Assembly: GCF_018128065.1 (NCBI RefSeq)
Contig: NZ_CP072359.1
Location: 868,001-932,000 of the forward strand
Length of the DNA stretch: 64,000 nucleotides
Source of the DNA: Prevotella melaninogenica
Lineage (GTDB): Bacteria; Bacteroidota; Bacteroidia; Bacteroidales; Bacteroidaceae
Direction of reading: 5' to 3'
Part shown: in pieces, positions 28,598-37,732 of the stretch
How positions within the stretch are numbered: the first letter of the stretch is position 1
How the letters are laid out: the number at the start of each line of letters is the position of its first letter
Made by a program: the position numbers and the translations under genes
The notes under the pieces: model-generated
The model's database searches: none
Told to the model about the DNA's origin: nothing
What the model saw: the letters and a program-made list of their open reading frames with translations, nothing else

Positions 28598-28674
28598 CCA
28601 ATGTGCTAAGGCTCCGCACATGTGGTGTTAAGGCTCCGCACATGTGGTGCTGAGGCTTAGCACATGTGATATTG
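28598..28674. repeat. 22-bp tandem repeat array D (best-preserved copy)
   Basis: A 19-nt partial unit is followed by full units at 28620-28641 and 28642-28663, then ATGTGATATTG. The unit reads ATGTGGTGCTGAGG then CTTAGCAC, with CTCCGCAC as a variant end. It lies between the DUF58 gene and the haem operon promoter. Confidence 0.88.
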
Positions 28675-28866
28675 TCGCTAAATGTGCACGATATCGATGT
28701 TGAACACAATGTAAAATGACACAGAACTGATGCCTTTTTACAATCAACGAAGTGTTCTGCTAACAAAAACAAACAAGTTTGTTATGGAAATTTCCTGTGA
28801 AGCCAAGGTGATGATCCATGATAGCAGAATGCTCAAAGCATTTTTTTCTATGGGTTCAACCCCCTT

Positions 28867-28930
28867 TTATTAGGTATTAGTAATTCCTTGTTGCTTGTTT
28901 TTTTGTCTAAAATCATAATTATTAGGTATT
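28867..28930. repeat. 12-bp direct repeats TTATTAGGTATT at the haem operon promoter
   Basis: Perfect copies lie at 28867-28878 and 28919-28930, 52 bp apart (about five helical turns). The second overlaps the -33 element. This is a good candidate for a regulator site controlling the haem genes. It does not look like a canonical Fur box. Confidence 0.6.
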
Positions 28931-28959
28931 GTGATATAATACAGATTCTTATACCTTTG
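28929..28959 (+). promoter_or_regulatory. haem-uptake operon promoter
   Basis: A TTG -33 element (28929-28931), a 20-bp spacer and TACCTTTG (28952-28959) fit the consensus. The start would be near 28966, about 30 nt before ATG 28997. Confidence 0.75.
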
Positions 28960-28996
28960 CACTAAAATTAGAAATTAATATAAACAGATCAGTAAC

Positions 28997-29475
28997 ATGA
29001 GAATTAAAACTTTATTTCTTTCACTTGCTGTTACACTGTTAGCTTCTATGAGCACACTCTCTGCCTCTGCGGCTGACTATGTAAAAGTAAGTGACAAAGA
29101 TGGCAAAGACACTTATTTCGCTCTGTCTGAGAAACCTACTGTTACTTTCACTTCCACTGCTATGGTTTTGACAGCTGGAAGTCAAAGAATAGAGTATCCT
29201 CTGACAGATTTCCGTGCTTTCGCCTTTGCAGATCAGCCAACAGGTATCGGTACTCTTGATGCGGAGGGCAACAGTGCAGTCTTCTCTTTGGTAACTCTTT
29301 AAAGGGAGAAGGACTAAAAGCAGGCAGCCAGGTAGCTGTTTACACCATCAACGGACAGTTGGTTGGTCGTGCCACTGTAAGCCAAAGCGGTTCAGTAGAG
29401 ATTCCACTCGACGGACAAACAGGCGTTTTTGTAGTTAAATCATTATCTAAGACATTTAAATTCATACGTAAATGA
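28997..29475 (+). pseudogene. secreted protein with T9SS-like tail, frameshifted
   Basis: The first frame gives 101 residues: a signal peptide (cleavage near LSASA), then ADYVKVSDKDGKDTYFALSEKP. It stops at 29300-29302 just after AVFSLVTL. Adding one T to the TTT at 29287-29289 gives AVFSFGNSLKGEGLKAGSQV and continues through VYTINGQLVGRATV to KFIRK, ending at 29475. That end overlaps the next ATG by 4 nt, which argues that the long form is the true gene (about 158 residues). The tail looks like a T9SS sorting domain. It is the first gene of the haem operon and its role is unknown. Confidence 0.78.
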
Positions 29476-30410
29476 AAAAAATATTTACTTTAGTAATCGT
29501 ATCTTTCTTGAGTGCACTCGCAGTACAGGCACAGACATTAAAGGTAACCAAGACTGATGGTGGCGTTGTAACTTATAAGGCAACAGATATCTCCAAGATT
29601 GAGTTTTTGCCAAATGAGACTCCATCTCAACCAAAGGTTATACACGAGTTCACAGGCTATTTGACTGTGAAAAACAAAATGATGAATAATGCTCGTTTTG
29701 ACAACGGCGCTAAGATCAAGGTGTTGCAGAATGGTAGTAAGTTCCAGGCTGAATTTTCTGACAAGCAGTGGGGTACAGGTACTTTCGATATAACAATGGA
29801 TAACCATGCTATTAATGGTACCGGAAAGATGAATATTGCCAACCCAAATGGTGGCGGTTCAGTGAAAGAGTATGATGCAACAATGAATGGCTCAATGAAA
29901 GAAATCAAGATTAATGTCCCATCACTTATGGGTGGTACTGATATTACTTGGCATTATATTGAAGTCTCAGCAGCATCGAAGATTGCTGGCGATTATTCTG
30001 GCACAACGTCGTTAATGGTAGGACCAACTTTCGGTCCTTATGAAGCGACTAATTTGTCATATAAGATTACTGCTAATGAGGATGGTACCATCAATGTAAT
30101 AACTCCTAAAGAGACTTTTGCGGAAATAACGATGGTGGGTAACTTAACGATAGATTCATACACCGTAAAGAATCTTTCTTACGATAAAGGAACTAATAGC
30201 TTTGTTCGTGATTATAGCAAGGATGGTATAAAGGTTCATCTCAAATCAGATGGTATGATGAAACTTAATAAGGAGTATACTTTCCAGGATACAAGTAAGA
30301 TGATTGTTAAGCTCGGAGAGAATGGCGTATTGACTATTACAAATTCATATAGCCTTACAGGTATGCCAATGTCTATTTCCGAAACTTATACAGGAAAGAA
30401 GGCTAAGTAA
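29472..30410 (+). CDS. calycin-like secreted protein
   Basis: This 312-residue exported protein has a signal peptide ending AVQAQ at about residue 20. The short TLKVTKTDGGVVTYKATDISKIEF segment is typical of Bacteroidota surface proteins. Two beta-rich halves follow, each resembling a calycin-like lipid-binding barrel (GYLTVKN... GTGTFDITMDN; IAGDYSGTTSLM... KITANEDGTINV). It sits between the frameshifted gene and hmuY, so it may capture or pass haem, which is inferred from position. No sorting tail is clear. Confidence 0.75.
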   Translation: MKKIFTLVIVSFLSALAVQAQTLKVTKTDGGVVTYKATDISKIEFLPNETPSQPKVIHEFTGYLTVKNKMMNNARFDNGAKIKVLQNGSKFQAEFSDKQWGTGTFDITMDNHAINGTGKMNIANPNGGGSVKEYDATMNGSMKEIKINVPSLMGGTDITWHYIEVSAASKIAGDYSGTTSLMVGPTFGPYEATNLSYKITANEDGTINVITPKETFAEITMVGNLTIDSYTVKNLSYDKGTNSFVRDYSKDGIKVHLKSDGMMKLNKEYTFQDTSKMIVKLGENGVLTITNSYSLTGMPMSISETYTGKKAK

Positions 30411-30424
30411 AATATTCATTGCTA

Positions 30425-31219
30425 ATGCATAAAGTATTTCGCTCTATTTATATCCTTGCAGGCTGTGCCATCCTATTGATGGCAACAGCCTGCAATGGAC
30501 TTTTTGATGGTGTATATGATGAGGCACCAGCCACAGCAAGTGTTACTACGGAAGGTCAGCTTCTTGTTGATGCCAGCAGTTGGCATGACTGGTATTACGT
30601 TGATTTCGACTCTCTGCAGGATTTTATAGAGCGTAAAGACACTGCAGGGCTGCTCAAAGCGCAGACAACGTTTACACGTTATCCTATTCCGACACGCCTT
30701 TCAACAGGTACTGGTGATGGAAAGACGGGTATATATACTTATTGGTTTGATGTTTTTGGCAAAGGTATTTCGGTGAATGAAAAGCGTAGCTTCGCAGCTA
30801 CCGATGCACAACCTGAACCACAGTCATGGAGCTTAGCCTTCCATCGTAATAACGTAAGGACCAATGGGGGTGCTGTACTTGAGACCAAATATGCTTCCTT
30901 AAACGATATTCCAAAGAATAGTTCTGTTTTCTTAGGAGCAACATTCCAAGAAGATGAGTGGACGGAGAATCAAGTGTGGGAAGACCAGTCGCAGATGCTC
31001 TCGAGCCTAATAGGGTGTCAAGGGATAAAAATTAATAAGGTCCTTTCTTCTTGGTTGAAGCTTGATATACCTCCCATGCCTCCAGCCTTTACAATGAACA
31101 GTCACGTATTCATTGTTCGCTTGAAGAATGGTAAGTATGCTGCTGTGCAGTTAGAGAACTATATTGGTGCCGATGGTACCAAATGTTGGTTGAGAATCAA
31201 TTATAAATATCCATATTAA
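30425..31219 (+). CDS. hmuY: HmuY-family haem-binding lipoprotein
   Basis: HmuY-family hemophores bind haem at the cell surface and hand it to a TonB receptor. The ATG at 30425 is preferred over the TTG at 30419. The lipoprotein signal ends in ATAC, followed by NGLFDGVYDE. Family features include the WHDWYYVDF segment and SWSLAFHRNNVRTNGGAV. At 264 residues it is close to other Prevotella HmuY homologues. The TonB receptor gene follows 74 nt downstream. Haem-ligand residues cannot be assigned by eye. Confidence 0.9.
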   Translation: MHKVFRSIYILAGCAILLMATACNGLFDGVYDEAPATASVTTEGQLLVDASSWHDWYYVDFDSLQDFIERKDTAGLLKAQTTFTRYPIPTRLSTGTGDGKTGIYTYWFDVFGKGISVNEKRSFAATDAQPEPQSWSLAFHRNNVRTNGGAVLETKYASLNDIPKNSSVFLGATFQEDEWTENQVWEDQSQMLSSLIGCQGIKINKVLSSWLKLDIPPMPPAFTMNSHVFIVRLKNGKYAAVQLENYIGADGTKCWLRINYKYPY

Positions 31220-31293
31220 ATAAAACATACAACCTTTTCACAGTCGGTACTTTCACAGGTTAGTGACAAGGTTATGAGATTTTTTGATTGGTT

Positions 31294-33264
31294 ATGACAC
31301 GAAAAACCATTATACTATCAGCTCTTGTCGGTCTGCTTCCTGCAACGTTGTGGGCTGATGAGTTGCCTGATTCTATTTATAAATCCTTAGAATTAGAACA
31401 GGTTGTAGTGACGGGAACACGTACGCCAAAGCTGCTTGCCAAGACCCCTGTGTTGACAAGACTAATCACAGCTAATGATATTTCGAAGACTGATGCTACC
31501 AATTTGCGAGATGTCTTACAGCAGATAATACCAGGTGTTGAGTTCTCTTACGCTATGAATCAGCAAGTGCACATGAACTTCTCTGGCTTTGGTGGACAGA
31601 GTATGTTGATTCTTGTGGATGGTGAACGACTTGCTGGTGAGACGATGGACGATGTCGACTTTAATCGTATTGGGATGGATAATGTTGATCATATCGAGAT
31701 TGTGAAAGGTGCAGCGTCAGCACTCTATGGCTCTAATGCCGCAGGTGGTGTCATCAATATTATCACAAAGAAGAAGTCCAATCCATGCGCACTGAACTTG
31801 AATATGCGCTTTGGTCGCCACAACGAGCAGCGTTATGGTATGTCGTGGCAGTACGCAAGAGGTAAGTGGAACAATCTGTTAACAGTCAATAGGAATAGTT
31901 CTGACAACTTCAATGTACACAATGGACCTAATCCAATCACGCGAGTAGTCTCAACTATCTATGGTGATGCTGTTTGGAACTTCAAAGAACAGCTTACTTA
32001 TACGTTGAATGAAAAACTTCGTCTGACAGGACGTGCAGGTTATTTCTATCGTCAATTGGTGCGTACATCAGAGGTACCAGAACGCTATCGTGACTTTTCG
32101 GGTGGTCTTCGTGGAATGTGGACACCAGACCTCTACAATAGTGTGGACTTCTCCTATGCTTTTGATCAGTATGATAAGTCAGACTATCAGCGCATTACTC
32201 GTCTTGACATCCGCGATTATTCAAATGTTCAGAATAGTCTTCGTATGCTGTATAATCACACTTTTGAAGGGGAAAACGTCCTCTCTGTGGGTGCAGATTA
32301 TATGCATGATTATCTCTTCAATACCAACTTAGAGGGTCGAATTCGTAAGCAAGACTCTTTTGATGCTTTTGCACAATACGACTGGAACATCAATCCGAAG
32401 TGGGAAGTTGTGGGTGCTTTGCGTTACGACTACTTCTCTGATGGGCATATCTCACGCCTAACTCCGAAGGTGAGCGCACGTTATCAGCCTATACATAACT
32501 TAAACGTTCGTCTCAGTTATGGTATGGGCTTCCGTGCACCTACGTTGAAAGAGAAGTACTATAACTTTGATATGTCGGGAATATGGATTGTCGAAGGTAA
32601 CCCATCTTTGAAGCCAGAGGTAAGTCAGAACTTCAATGCTTCGGTTGATTATACAAAGGGGCACTATAACTTTACGGTAAGTGCTTATTGCAATCGAATA
32701 GAAAATAAGATTGCTACTGGTGCACCTTATTACAAGAATCCATCGGATGTTGTACCACATCTTCCTTATATCAACCTAAATCATTACATTGTTAGTGGTG
32801 GAGAAGCTACGGCACAGGCACGTTGGACAAATGGTATCACGGCTCGTTATAGCTATGCTTATACCCACGAACGTTTGCCAAAGGATAAGAATGATAAGGC
32901 TGTAAACAATCAGTATATACCTGCTCGCAAGCATTCGATGACGGGACATATTGATTGGGATCATCAGTGGTCGAAGAACTATGGTACGAACATCGGACTT
33001 GATGGTCGTTTCCTTTCAGCTGTTAATAATGAGGAGTTTGTCGATTACTACGATATCTCTAAGGGTATAAAACCCATTCATTATCCAGCATACGCACTCT
33101 TCAAACTCTCCTTGGTGCAGCGCATCAGTAAGGCGGTGAAGGTAAGTGTAATTCTCGATAACATCTTTAATTATAAACCAGAATATTATTATTTGAACTG
33201 TCCATTGACTGATGGGACCAACCTCATGGTAGGAATGTCAGTTGATGTTGATAAACTATTTTAA
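31294..33264 (+). CDS. hmuR: TonB-dependent receptor, HmuR-like
   Basis: This 656-residue outer-membrane receptor starts at ATG 31294 with a signal peptide ending LWADE. The TonB box and plug follow (EQVVVTGTRTPK, LRDVLQQIIPGVEF, MLILVDGERLAGE, HIEIVKGAASALYGSNAAGGVINIITKK), then the barrel, which ends in MSVDVDKLF with the terminal Phe. Pairing with hmuY directly upstream supports haem or haemoprotein import. The gene symbol is by analogy with P. gingivalis HmuR; the sequence itself only proves a TonB receptor. Confidence 0.88.
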   Translation: MTRKTIILSALVGLLPATLWADELPDSIYKSLELEQVVVTGTRTPKLLAKTPVLTRLITANDISKTDATNLRDVLQQIIPGVEFSYAMNQQVHMNFSGFGGQSMLILVDGERLAGETMDDVDFNRIGMDNVDHIEIVKGAASALYGSNAAGGVINIITKKKSNPCALNLNMRFGRHNEQRYGMSWQYARGKWNNLLTVNRNSSDNFNVHNGPNPITRVVSTIYGDAVWNFKEQLTYTLNEKLRLTGRAGYFYRQLVRTSEVPERYRDFSGGLRGMWTPDLYNSVDFSYAFDQYDKSDYQRITRLDIRDYSNVQNSLRMLYNHTFEGENVLSVGADYMHDYLFNTNLEGRIRKQDSFDAFAQYDWNINPKWEVVGALRYDYFSDGHISRLTPKVSARYQPIHNLNVRLSYGMGFRAPTLKEKYYNFDMSGIWIVEGNPSLKPEVSQNFNASVDYTKGHYNFTVSAYCNRIENKIATGAPYYKNPSDVVPHLPYINLNHYIVSGGEATAQARWTNGITARYSYAYTHERLPKDKNDKAVNNQYIPARKHSMTGHIDWDHQWSKNYGTNIGLDGRFLSAVNNEEFVDYYDISKGIKPIHYPAYALFKLSLVQRISKAVKVSVILDNIFNYKPEYYYLNCPLTDGTNLMVGMSVDVDKLF

Positions 33265-33285
33265 GCTCTCAATACGTTTTAATTT

Positions 33286-34158
33286 ATGGGAAAAGGTAAA
33301 ATCTATTTATGGCGGACACTCGCCTCTTTTATCCTTGTGTTGTTTACGATGCCTTTGGGTCATGCACTTATGATCATTATGGATAAGACGATGACACCAG
33401 AAGCTGTGCATTATGCTGGCTTTGCTATGGGATTCGTAGGATTGGTAATGGTAATTATCGGTGTGTTTGTCAAAGGTGATACACGTCAAACACTCTGGGG
33501 ACTAATTGGTGGTTTGCTTTTTTGGACGGGTTGGGTAGAGTTCCTCTTCCAATATTACGCTCACCGCTTTGGTGTGCAGCCTGAGATTGAAAATGGAGAG
33601 ATTGTTACCAAACCAGAATATTTGATACTTCCAGCTTCATTCGGCTTTTGGATGATGATGATGACAATGTACATCTTCAGTACACGTAATGGTTGTAACT
33701 TTATCACATGGATTCAGAAACGTTTGTTTGGAAAGCGCAAGAATGAGATTGCTTTTCAGCCGATGACACGTCATACCTCTATCGTTACTTTTATGGAGGT
33801 GAATATGATTCTTTGGGCATCTTATCTCTTGCTGATGTTCTGTTATGATAAGAACTTCATTGGCGACCATCATCCAGTAACTTTCTTAGTGGGTATTGGC
33901 TGTTTCATCGGCGCGCTTTATATGTTTAAGAAGCAGCTTTATATTGCTTCTTGGGGTGCTAATATCCGTATGTCGGTTGCAACCGTGATTGTGTTTTGGA
34001 CGCCAGTGGAGATTCTCGGACGTATCAATTTCTTCAAAGAGTTTTGGGTAAATCCACAAGAATATGCCGTACAGCTCCTTTGTATCTTGGGTGCTTTTAT
34101 CCTTCTGTTGGTTTATATGTGGATGAAGGGTTCTAAAAAGAAGCATAACAACAATTAA
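33286..34158 (+). CDS. polytopic membrane protein of the haem operon
   Basis: The 290 residues contain seven or eight transmembrane helices (starting at about residues 12, 42, 68, 115, 168, 195, 220, 260) and many His and Met residues in loops (GHALMIIMD, YYAHRFG, GDHHPVT). It lies 21 nt after the receptor and before a strong terminator, so it is the last gene of the operon. The role is unknown. Haem or metal handling in the inner membrane is a reasonable guess from context only. Confidence 0.8.
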   Translation: MGKGKIYLWRTLASFILVLFTMPLGHALMIIMDKTMTPEAVHYAGFAMGFVGLVMVIIGVFVKGDTRQTLWGLIGGLLFWTGWVEFLFQYYAHRFGVQPEIENGEIVTKPEYLILPASFGFWMMMMTMYIFSTRNGCNFITWIQKRLFGKRKNEIAFQPMTRHTSIVTFMEVNMILWASYLLLMFCYDKNFIGDHHPVTFLVGIGCFIGALYMFKKQLYIASWGANIRMSVATVIVFWTPVEILGRINFFKEFWVNPQEYAVQLLCILGAFILLLVYMWMKGSKKKHNNN

Positions 34159-34213
34159 GAACAATCTTTCTATAGGAGAAATGCTATACCGTAGCCTGTT
34201 CAAAGGAGGAACT

Positions 34214-34249
34214 ATGTATAAATTTAAGATTACTTGTCAGCAACTTTGA
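34214..34249 (+). other. 11-codon ORF running into the terminator hairpin
   Basis: AAAGGAGGAACT precedes ATG 34214, an unusually strong Shine-Dalgarno match for this phylum. The ORF reads MYKFKITCQQL and its last codons lie inside the terminator stem. Translation would therefore disturb the hairpin, as in attenuation. This may be chance; there is no gene close downstream. Confidence 0.3.
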
Positions 34250-34274
34250 TGTTGCAAGCAAGTAATCTTTTTTT
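34226..34274 (+). terminator. strong intrinsic terminator of the haem operon
   Basis: AAGATTACTTG (34226-34236) pairs perfectly with CAAGTAATCTT (34259-34269). An inner stem GCAAC/GTTGC lies at 34240-34255, and seven T follow. Confidence 0.93.
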
Positions 34275-34426
34275 GTTTATATAAATGGTTCTAAATAGCA
34301 GATAAGAATCTGTAGGGATGTGTTTTATATGAGTTTTGTACAGGAAAAGAAGTCTTATATAAGGTAGACATTGGTGTTTACTATCTATAATAACGTTCTT
34401 AAAGATTACTTCTTACCGCTTTTAAT

Positions 34427-34497
34427 CGGTGTGTTGATGCTTAGCACGTATGGTGCTGATGCTAAGCACATGTGGTGCTAAGCGCTGACACCAATTG
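34427..34497. repeat. 22-bp tandem repeat array E
   Basis: A partial unit ends at 34447, then full units lie at 34448-34469 and 34470-34491. They belong to the GTGCT...AGCAC family. The array sits in the 500-bp gap between the haem operon terminator and the TlpA promoter; nothing else was seen in this gap. Confidence 0.85.
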
Positions 34498-34713
34498 AAC
34501 TAAGGGTTAAATACATTGCAATAGGTTACAGTGTAGACCTTATGTTTACATGGTTTTAGAAGAGAATTGTATATCTAAAAGCAGATAAGATTGTTTTGAT
34601 TAGAAAGTAGTTTGTCTTCCAAAGATAAGGTGATTAGTAGGAATAATGAGCACTGTAGATTAGTCTAAAATCGGTCAAGACGTATAATCTTGTTTGTGTT
34701 TGGCTGTTTCTTC

Positions 34714-34744
34714 TTTGTAGTATCGTTTTTTTTTCGTATTTTTG
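34714..34744 (+). promoter_or_regulatory. promoter of the TlpA operon
   Basis: A TTTG -33 box (34714-34717), a 19-bp spacer and TATTTTTG (34737-34744) lie 23 nt before the start codon at 34768. Confidence 0.75.
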
Positions 34745-34767
34745 TAGCTGCAATATAATTAAAAGAG

Positions 34768-35259
34768 ATGAATAAACTATTTTTGTCCCTTAGTTTGTTG
34801 TTGATTAGCTTTGCAGCGGCTGCACAAGACCGTCTGCCTAAAGTAATGCTCAAAGACATAGAAGGGAAAACCGTACAAACCGACACTATTTCTAATAATG
34901 GTAAGCCCCTTATTATAGCTTTCTTTGCTACTTGGTGTAAACCTTGCAATCGTGAACTCACAAGTATTGATGAGGTTTATGATGATTGGCAGCAAGAGAC
35001 AGGTGTCCGACTCGTAGCTGTGTCTATTGATCAGGCACAGAACATTAATAAGGTGAAGCCAATGGTCGACCAAAATGGCTGGCGTTATGATGTTTTGCTC
35101 GACCCTAATGGTGAATTTCGTCGCTCGTTAGGTATTCAGTCTGTTCCTTATACCGTGTTGCTTGACGGACAGGGTAAGATTGTTTATAAGCACAACGGAT
35201 ATACTGATGGTGCTGAAGTAGAGCTATATAAAAAGGTGAAAGAAGCGGCAGGTAAGTAA
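34768..35259 (+). CDS. TlpA-family thiol-disulfide oxidoreductase
   Basis: The 163 residues include a signal peptide (cleavage near AAAQ, residue 20). The thioredoxin fold carries FFATWCKPCNREL, the active-site pair at about residues 56-59, and the cis-proline segment SVPYTVLLDG. It acts in the periplasm, reducing or exchanging disulfides of exported proteins. It leads an operon with DUF6029 and Omp28-like proteins, which themselves have CxxC pairs and may be its clients. Confidence 0.93.
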   Translation: MNKLFLSLSLLLISFAAAAQDRLPKVMLKDIEGKTVQTDTISNNGKPLIIAFFATWCKPCNRELTSIDEVYDDWQQETGVRLVAVSIDQAQNINKVKPMVDQNGWRYDVLLDPNGEFRRSLGIQSVPYTVLLDGQGKIVYKHNGYTDGAEVELYKKVKEAAGK

Positions 35260-35263
35260 TTCT

Positions 35264-36895
35264 ATGAAGAAATTGATGATGATAGGACTGCTCATTGGCA
35301 TGAGTAGTATATCTCTTTGTGCACAAGAGGAGTCCGATAAATTACGCCTTTCTGGAAGTCTTCAGAGCGATATGCTGTTGGCACAAAAGGACAGTACGAT
35401 AGGTGCTGAGGCTACAGATGGTCGTTTTCTGACAAATACTTATCTCGACTTGAAACTATCGAGCCGTTATGTTGAGGCTGGTGCGCGACTGGAGTATCTG
35501 AAGCATCCGCTTCCGGGATACGAGAATGACTTTAAGGGTTGGGGTGTACCATACGCTTATTTGAAAGGTCATTACAAGAATGCGGAACTTACCTTGGGTA
35601 GCTTCTACGAGCAGTTTGGCTCTGGTTTCATCCTCCGTTCGTACGAAGAACGCAGTTTGGGTATTGATAATTCTCTGCAAGGTGCACGATTGAACTATCG
35701 CCCTTGGGCTGGTGTTGCAGTGAAGGTGCTTACAGGTCGTCAGCGTAGATATTGGAATCATAATAAGAGTTGGATGACAGGTGCTGATGTGGAGTGGAAT
35801 ATTGACGAGTTATGTAAAACTCTCCAACAGCATAATACGTATGTTACCTTAGGTGCTTCCTATCTTAATAAACATGAGAGAGACGAGGTGATAATGGTTG
35901 ATCCAACTCATCGTTTGCATCTTCCGCTTAATGTTAATGCCTTTGATGTGCGTTTGCGTGTGCAACATCGAGCTTTTAATGTATTGGCAGAGATGGCAAT
36001 GAAGTCGCAAGATCCTTCTCATGATAATGGTTACATCTATCGTAATGGTTACGTTGCAATGCTTTCGGGTTCCTATTCAAAGCGTGGAATGAGTCTGCTT
36101 CTGCAGGCAAAACGCAGTACGAATATGGGCTTTCGCAGTCGTAGAGGAATGGAAGGAATCTCTTCTTTTGTTAATCATCTTCCTCCATTCACGATGGAAC
36201 ATACCTATACATTGGCTGCTCTCTATCCTTATGCCACACGCCCTGATGGTGAGTGGGCTTATCAAGCAGCAGCTGCCTATACCTTCCCAAAGGGTTCAAC
36301 GATAGGTGGTAAGTATGGTACGACTGTTAAGGTAAACTTCTCACACGTTCATTCTGTGCGGAAGAATGGTGCAGGAGAAATCGGAACAGATGGCTATGGT
36401 AGTCCGTTTTGGGCGTGGGGGGATGCTACCTATTATCAAGATGTTGATTTTCAAGTGGAAAAGCGACTTGCTAAAGATACGAAGCTCAATCTGATGTATA
36501 TGTATCAGCGTTACAATCAGATGTTACTCGAAGGACATGGAGGAATGCTTAATTCGCATATCTTTGTGTCAGATGTCAAACAGAAACTTTCGCCTAACAC
36601 AACATTGCGTGTAGAAGGACAGTATCTTGTATCGAAAGATGGCGACAAGGATTGGTTGTTTGGGCTGGCTGAGCTGTCGCTTGCACCGCATTGGATGTTC
36701 ACATTGAGCGACCTTTATAACGTTGGTAATACCCGTGTGCATTATTATCAGGGCTATGTAACCTATAGCGGAGGTGCCCATCGCTTGCAATTAGGCTATG
36801 GTCGTACGCGTGCAGGCTTTAACTGTTCGGGTGGTGTATGTCGTTATATCCCTGCAACAAAGGGGTTGACACTCTCTTATAATTATAACTTCTGA
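35264..36895 (+). CDS. DUF6029-type outer-membrane beta-barrel protein
   Basis: The 543 residues include a signal peptide ending SLCAQ and many amphipathic strands with aromatic girdles (YVEAGARLEYLKHP, AELTLGSFYEQFGSG, YLKGHYKN). The C-terminal YNYNF has the terminal Phe of outer-membrane proteins. It starts 4 nt after the tlpA-like stop. There is no TonB plug. The role is unknown; co-transcription with redox and T9SS-tailed proteins points to surface protein maturation or anchoring. Confidence 0.82.
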   Translation: MKKLMMIGLLIGMSSISLCAQEESDKLRLSGSLQSDMLLAQKDSTIGAEATDGRFLTNTYLDLKLSSRYVEAGARLEYLKHPLPGYENDFKGWGVPYAYLKGHYKNAELTLGSFYEQFGSGFILRSYEERSLGIDNSLQGARLNYRPWAGVAVKVLTGRQRRYWNHNKSWMTGADVEWNIDELCKTLQQHNTYVTLGASYLNKHERDEVIMVDPTHRLHLPLNVNAFDVRLRVQHRAFNVLAEMAMKSQDPSHDNGYIYRNGYVAMLSGSYSKRGMSLLLQAKRSTNMGFRSRRGMEGISSFVNHLPPFTMEHTYTLAALYPYATRPDGEWAYQAAAAYTFPKGSTIGGKYGTTVKVNFSHVHSVRKNGAGEIGTDGYGSPFWAWGDATYYQDVDFQVEKRLAKDTKLNLMYMYQRYNQMLLEGHGGMLNSHIFVSDVKQKLSPNTTLRVEGQYLVSKDGDKDWLFGLAELSLAPHWMFTLSDLYNVGNTRVHYYQGYVTYSGGAHRLQLGYGRTRAGFNCSGGVCRYIPATKGLTLSYNYNF

Positions 36896-36900
36896 TAGAA

Positions 36901-37686
36901 ATGAAAAGTTTTTATATATGCCTTTTGGCTGCAGTTGCTTTTTTAACAGGCTGCGATTCAGTTGGTTCTGATGAACGACTGATTGAGGTTCCAGCAGCTA
37001 CTGTTCAGCGTAATGTACTGATAGAGGATTTTACTGGACAACGTTGCATCTTCTGTCCTGATGCTGCAGAGGCTATTGCACAGCAACAAAAGCTTTACGG
37101 TGCAGACAAATTGATTGCTGTTGCATTCCATGCAGGACCGCTTGCAATCAAGAGTACGGTTGGATTTGTGGGTTTGCGCACCGATTTGGGAGATACTTAT
37201 TATAAGCATTGGTCAGTTCCAAATGTGCCAAAAGCCATTATTAATCGTCGTGGAGGTGTACTTCCTAAAGATGCTTGGGCAGGACGTATCTATGATGAGT
37301 TTGCTCAGACGACAACAGTTAGTATTGAACTTAAATGTCAGTATGATGCTTCTACACGTCAGATGGAGATAGAAACTGCCTTAAAGACCTTGTCTGAAGA
37401 TGTGAAGGGACGGCTACAACTGTGGTTGGTTGAGGATAACATCGTTGCCCCACAGATGTTCCCAAACAATAAAGTGGATAAGGAATATGTGCATAATCAT
37501 GTCTTTCGCGCTGCTATTAATGGGGAATGGGGCACAGAGTTAACGCTCTCTACGAAGAATGTTCATAAGGAGAAAACGACTTACACACTCCCTGACGGAG
37601 TCGTACCAAAGAATGCATGGATAGTAGGTTTCTTCTATAACGACAGCGGAGTCTTGCAGGCTGTGCGCCAAAAGGTTTCGCTTTAA
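36901..37686 (+). CDS. Omp28-related lipoprotein
   Basis: This 261-residue lipoprotein (lipobox LTGC) has an Omp28/thioredoxin-like domain. NVLIEDFTGQRCIFCPDAAEAIAQ places a CxxC at about residues 50-53, followed by LIAVAFHAGP and VPNVPKAIINRRGG. Omp28 proteins of Bacteroidota are surface lipoproteins. The CxxC suggests redox exchange with the TlpA-family protein encoded two genes upstream. Confidence 0.87.
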   Translation: MKSFYICLLAAVAFLTGCDSVGSDERLIEVPAATVQRNVLIEDFTGQRCIFCPDAAEAIAQQQKLYGADKLIAVAFHAGPLAIKSTVGFVGLRTDLGDTYYKHWSVPNVPKAIINRRGGVLPKDAWAGRIYDEFAQTTTVSIELKCQYDASTRQMEIETALKTLSEDVKGRLQLWLVEDNIVAPQMFPNNKVDKEYVHNHVFRAAINGEWGTELTLSTKNVHKEKTTYTLPDGVVPKNAWIVGFFYNDSGVLQAVRQKVSL

Positions 37687-37732
37687 TAAACGAATGATAA
37701 TCAATTACGAATAAATATAAAAAAATAAGAAA

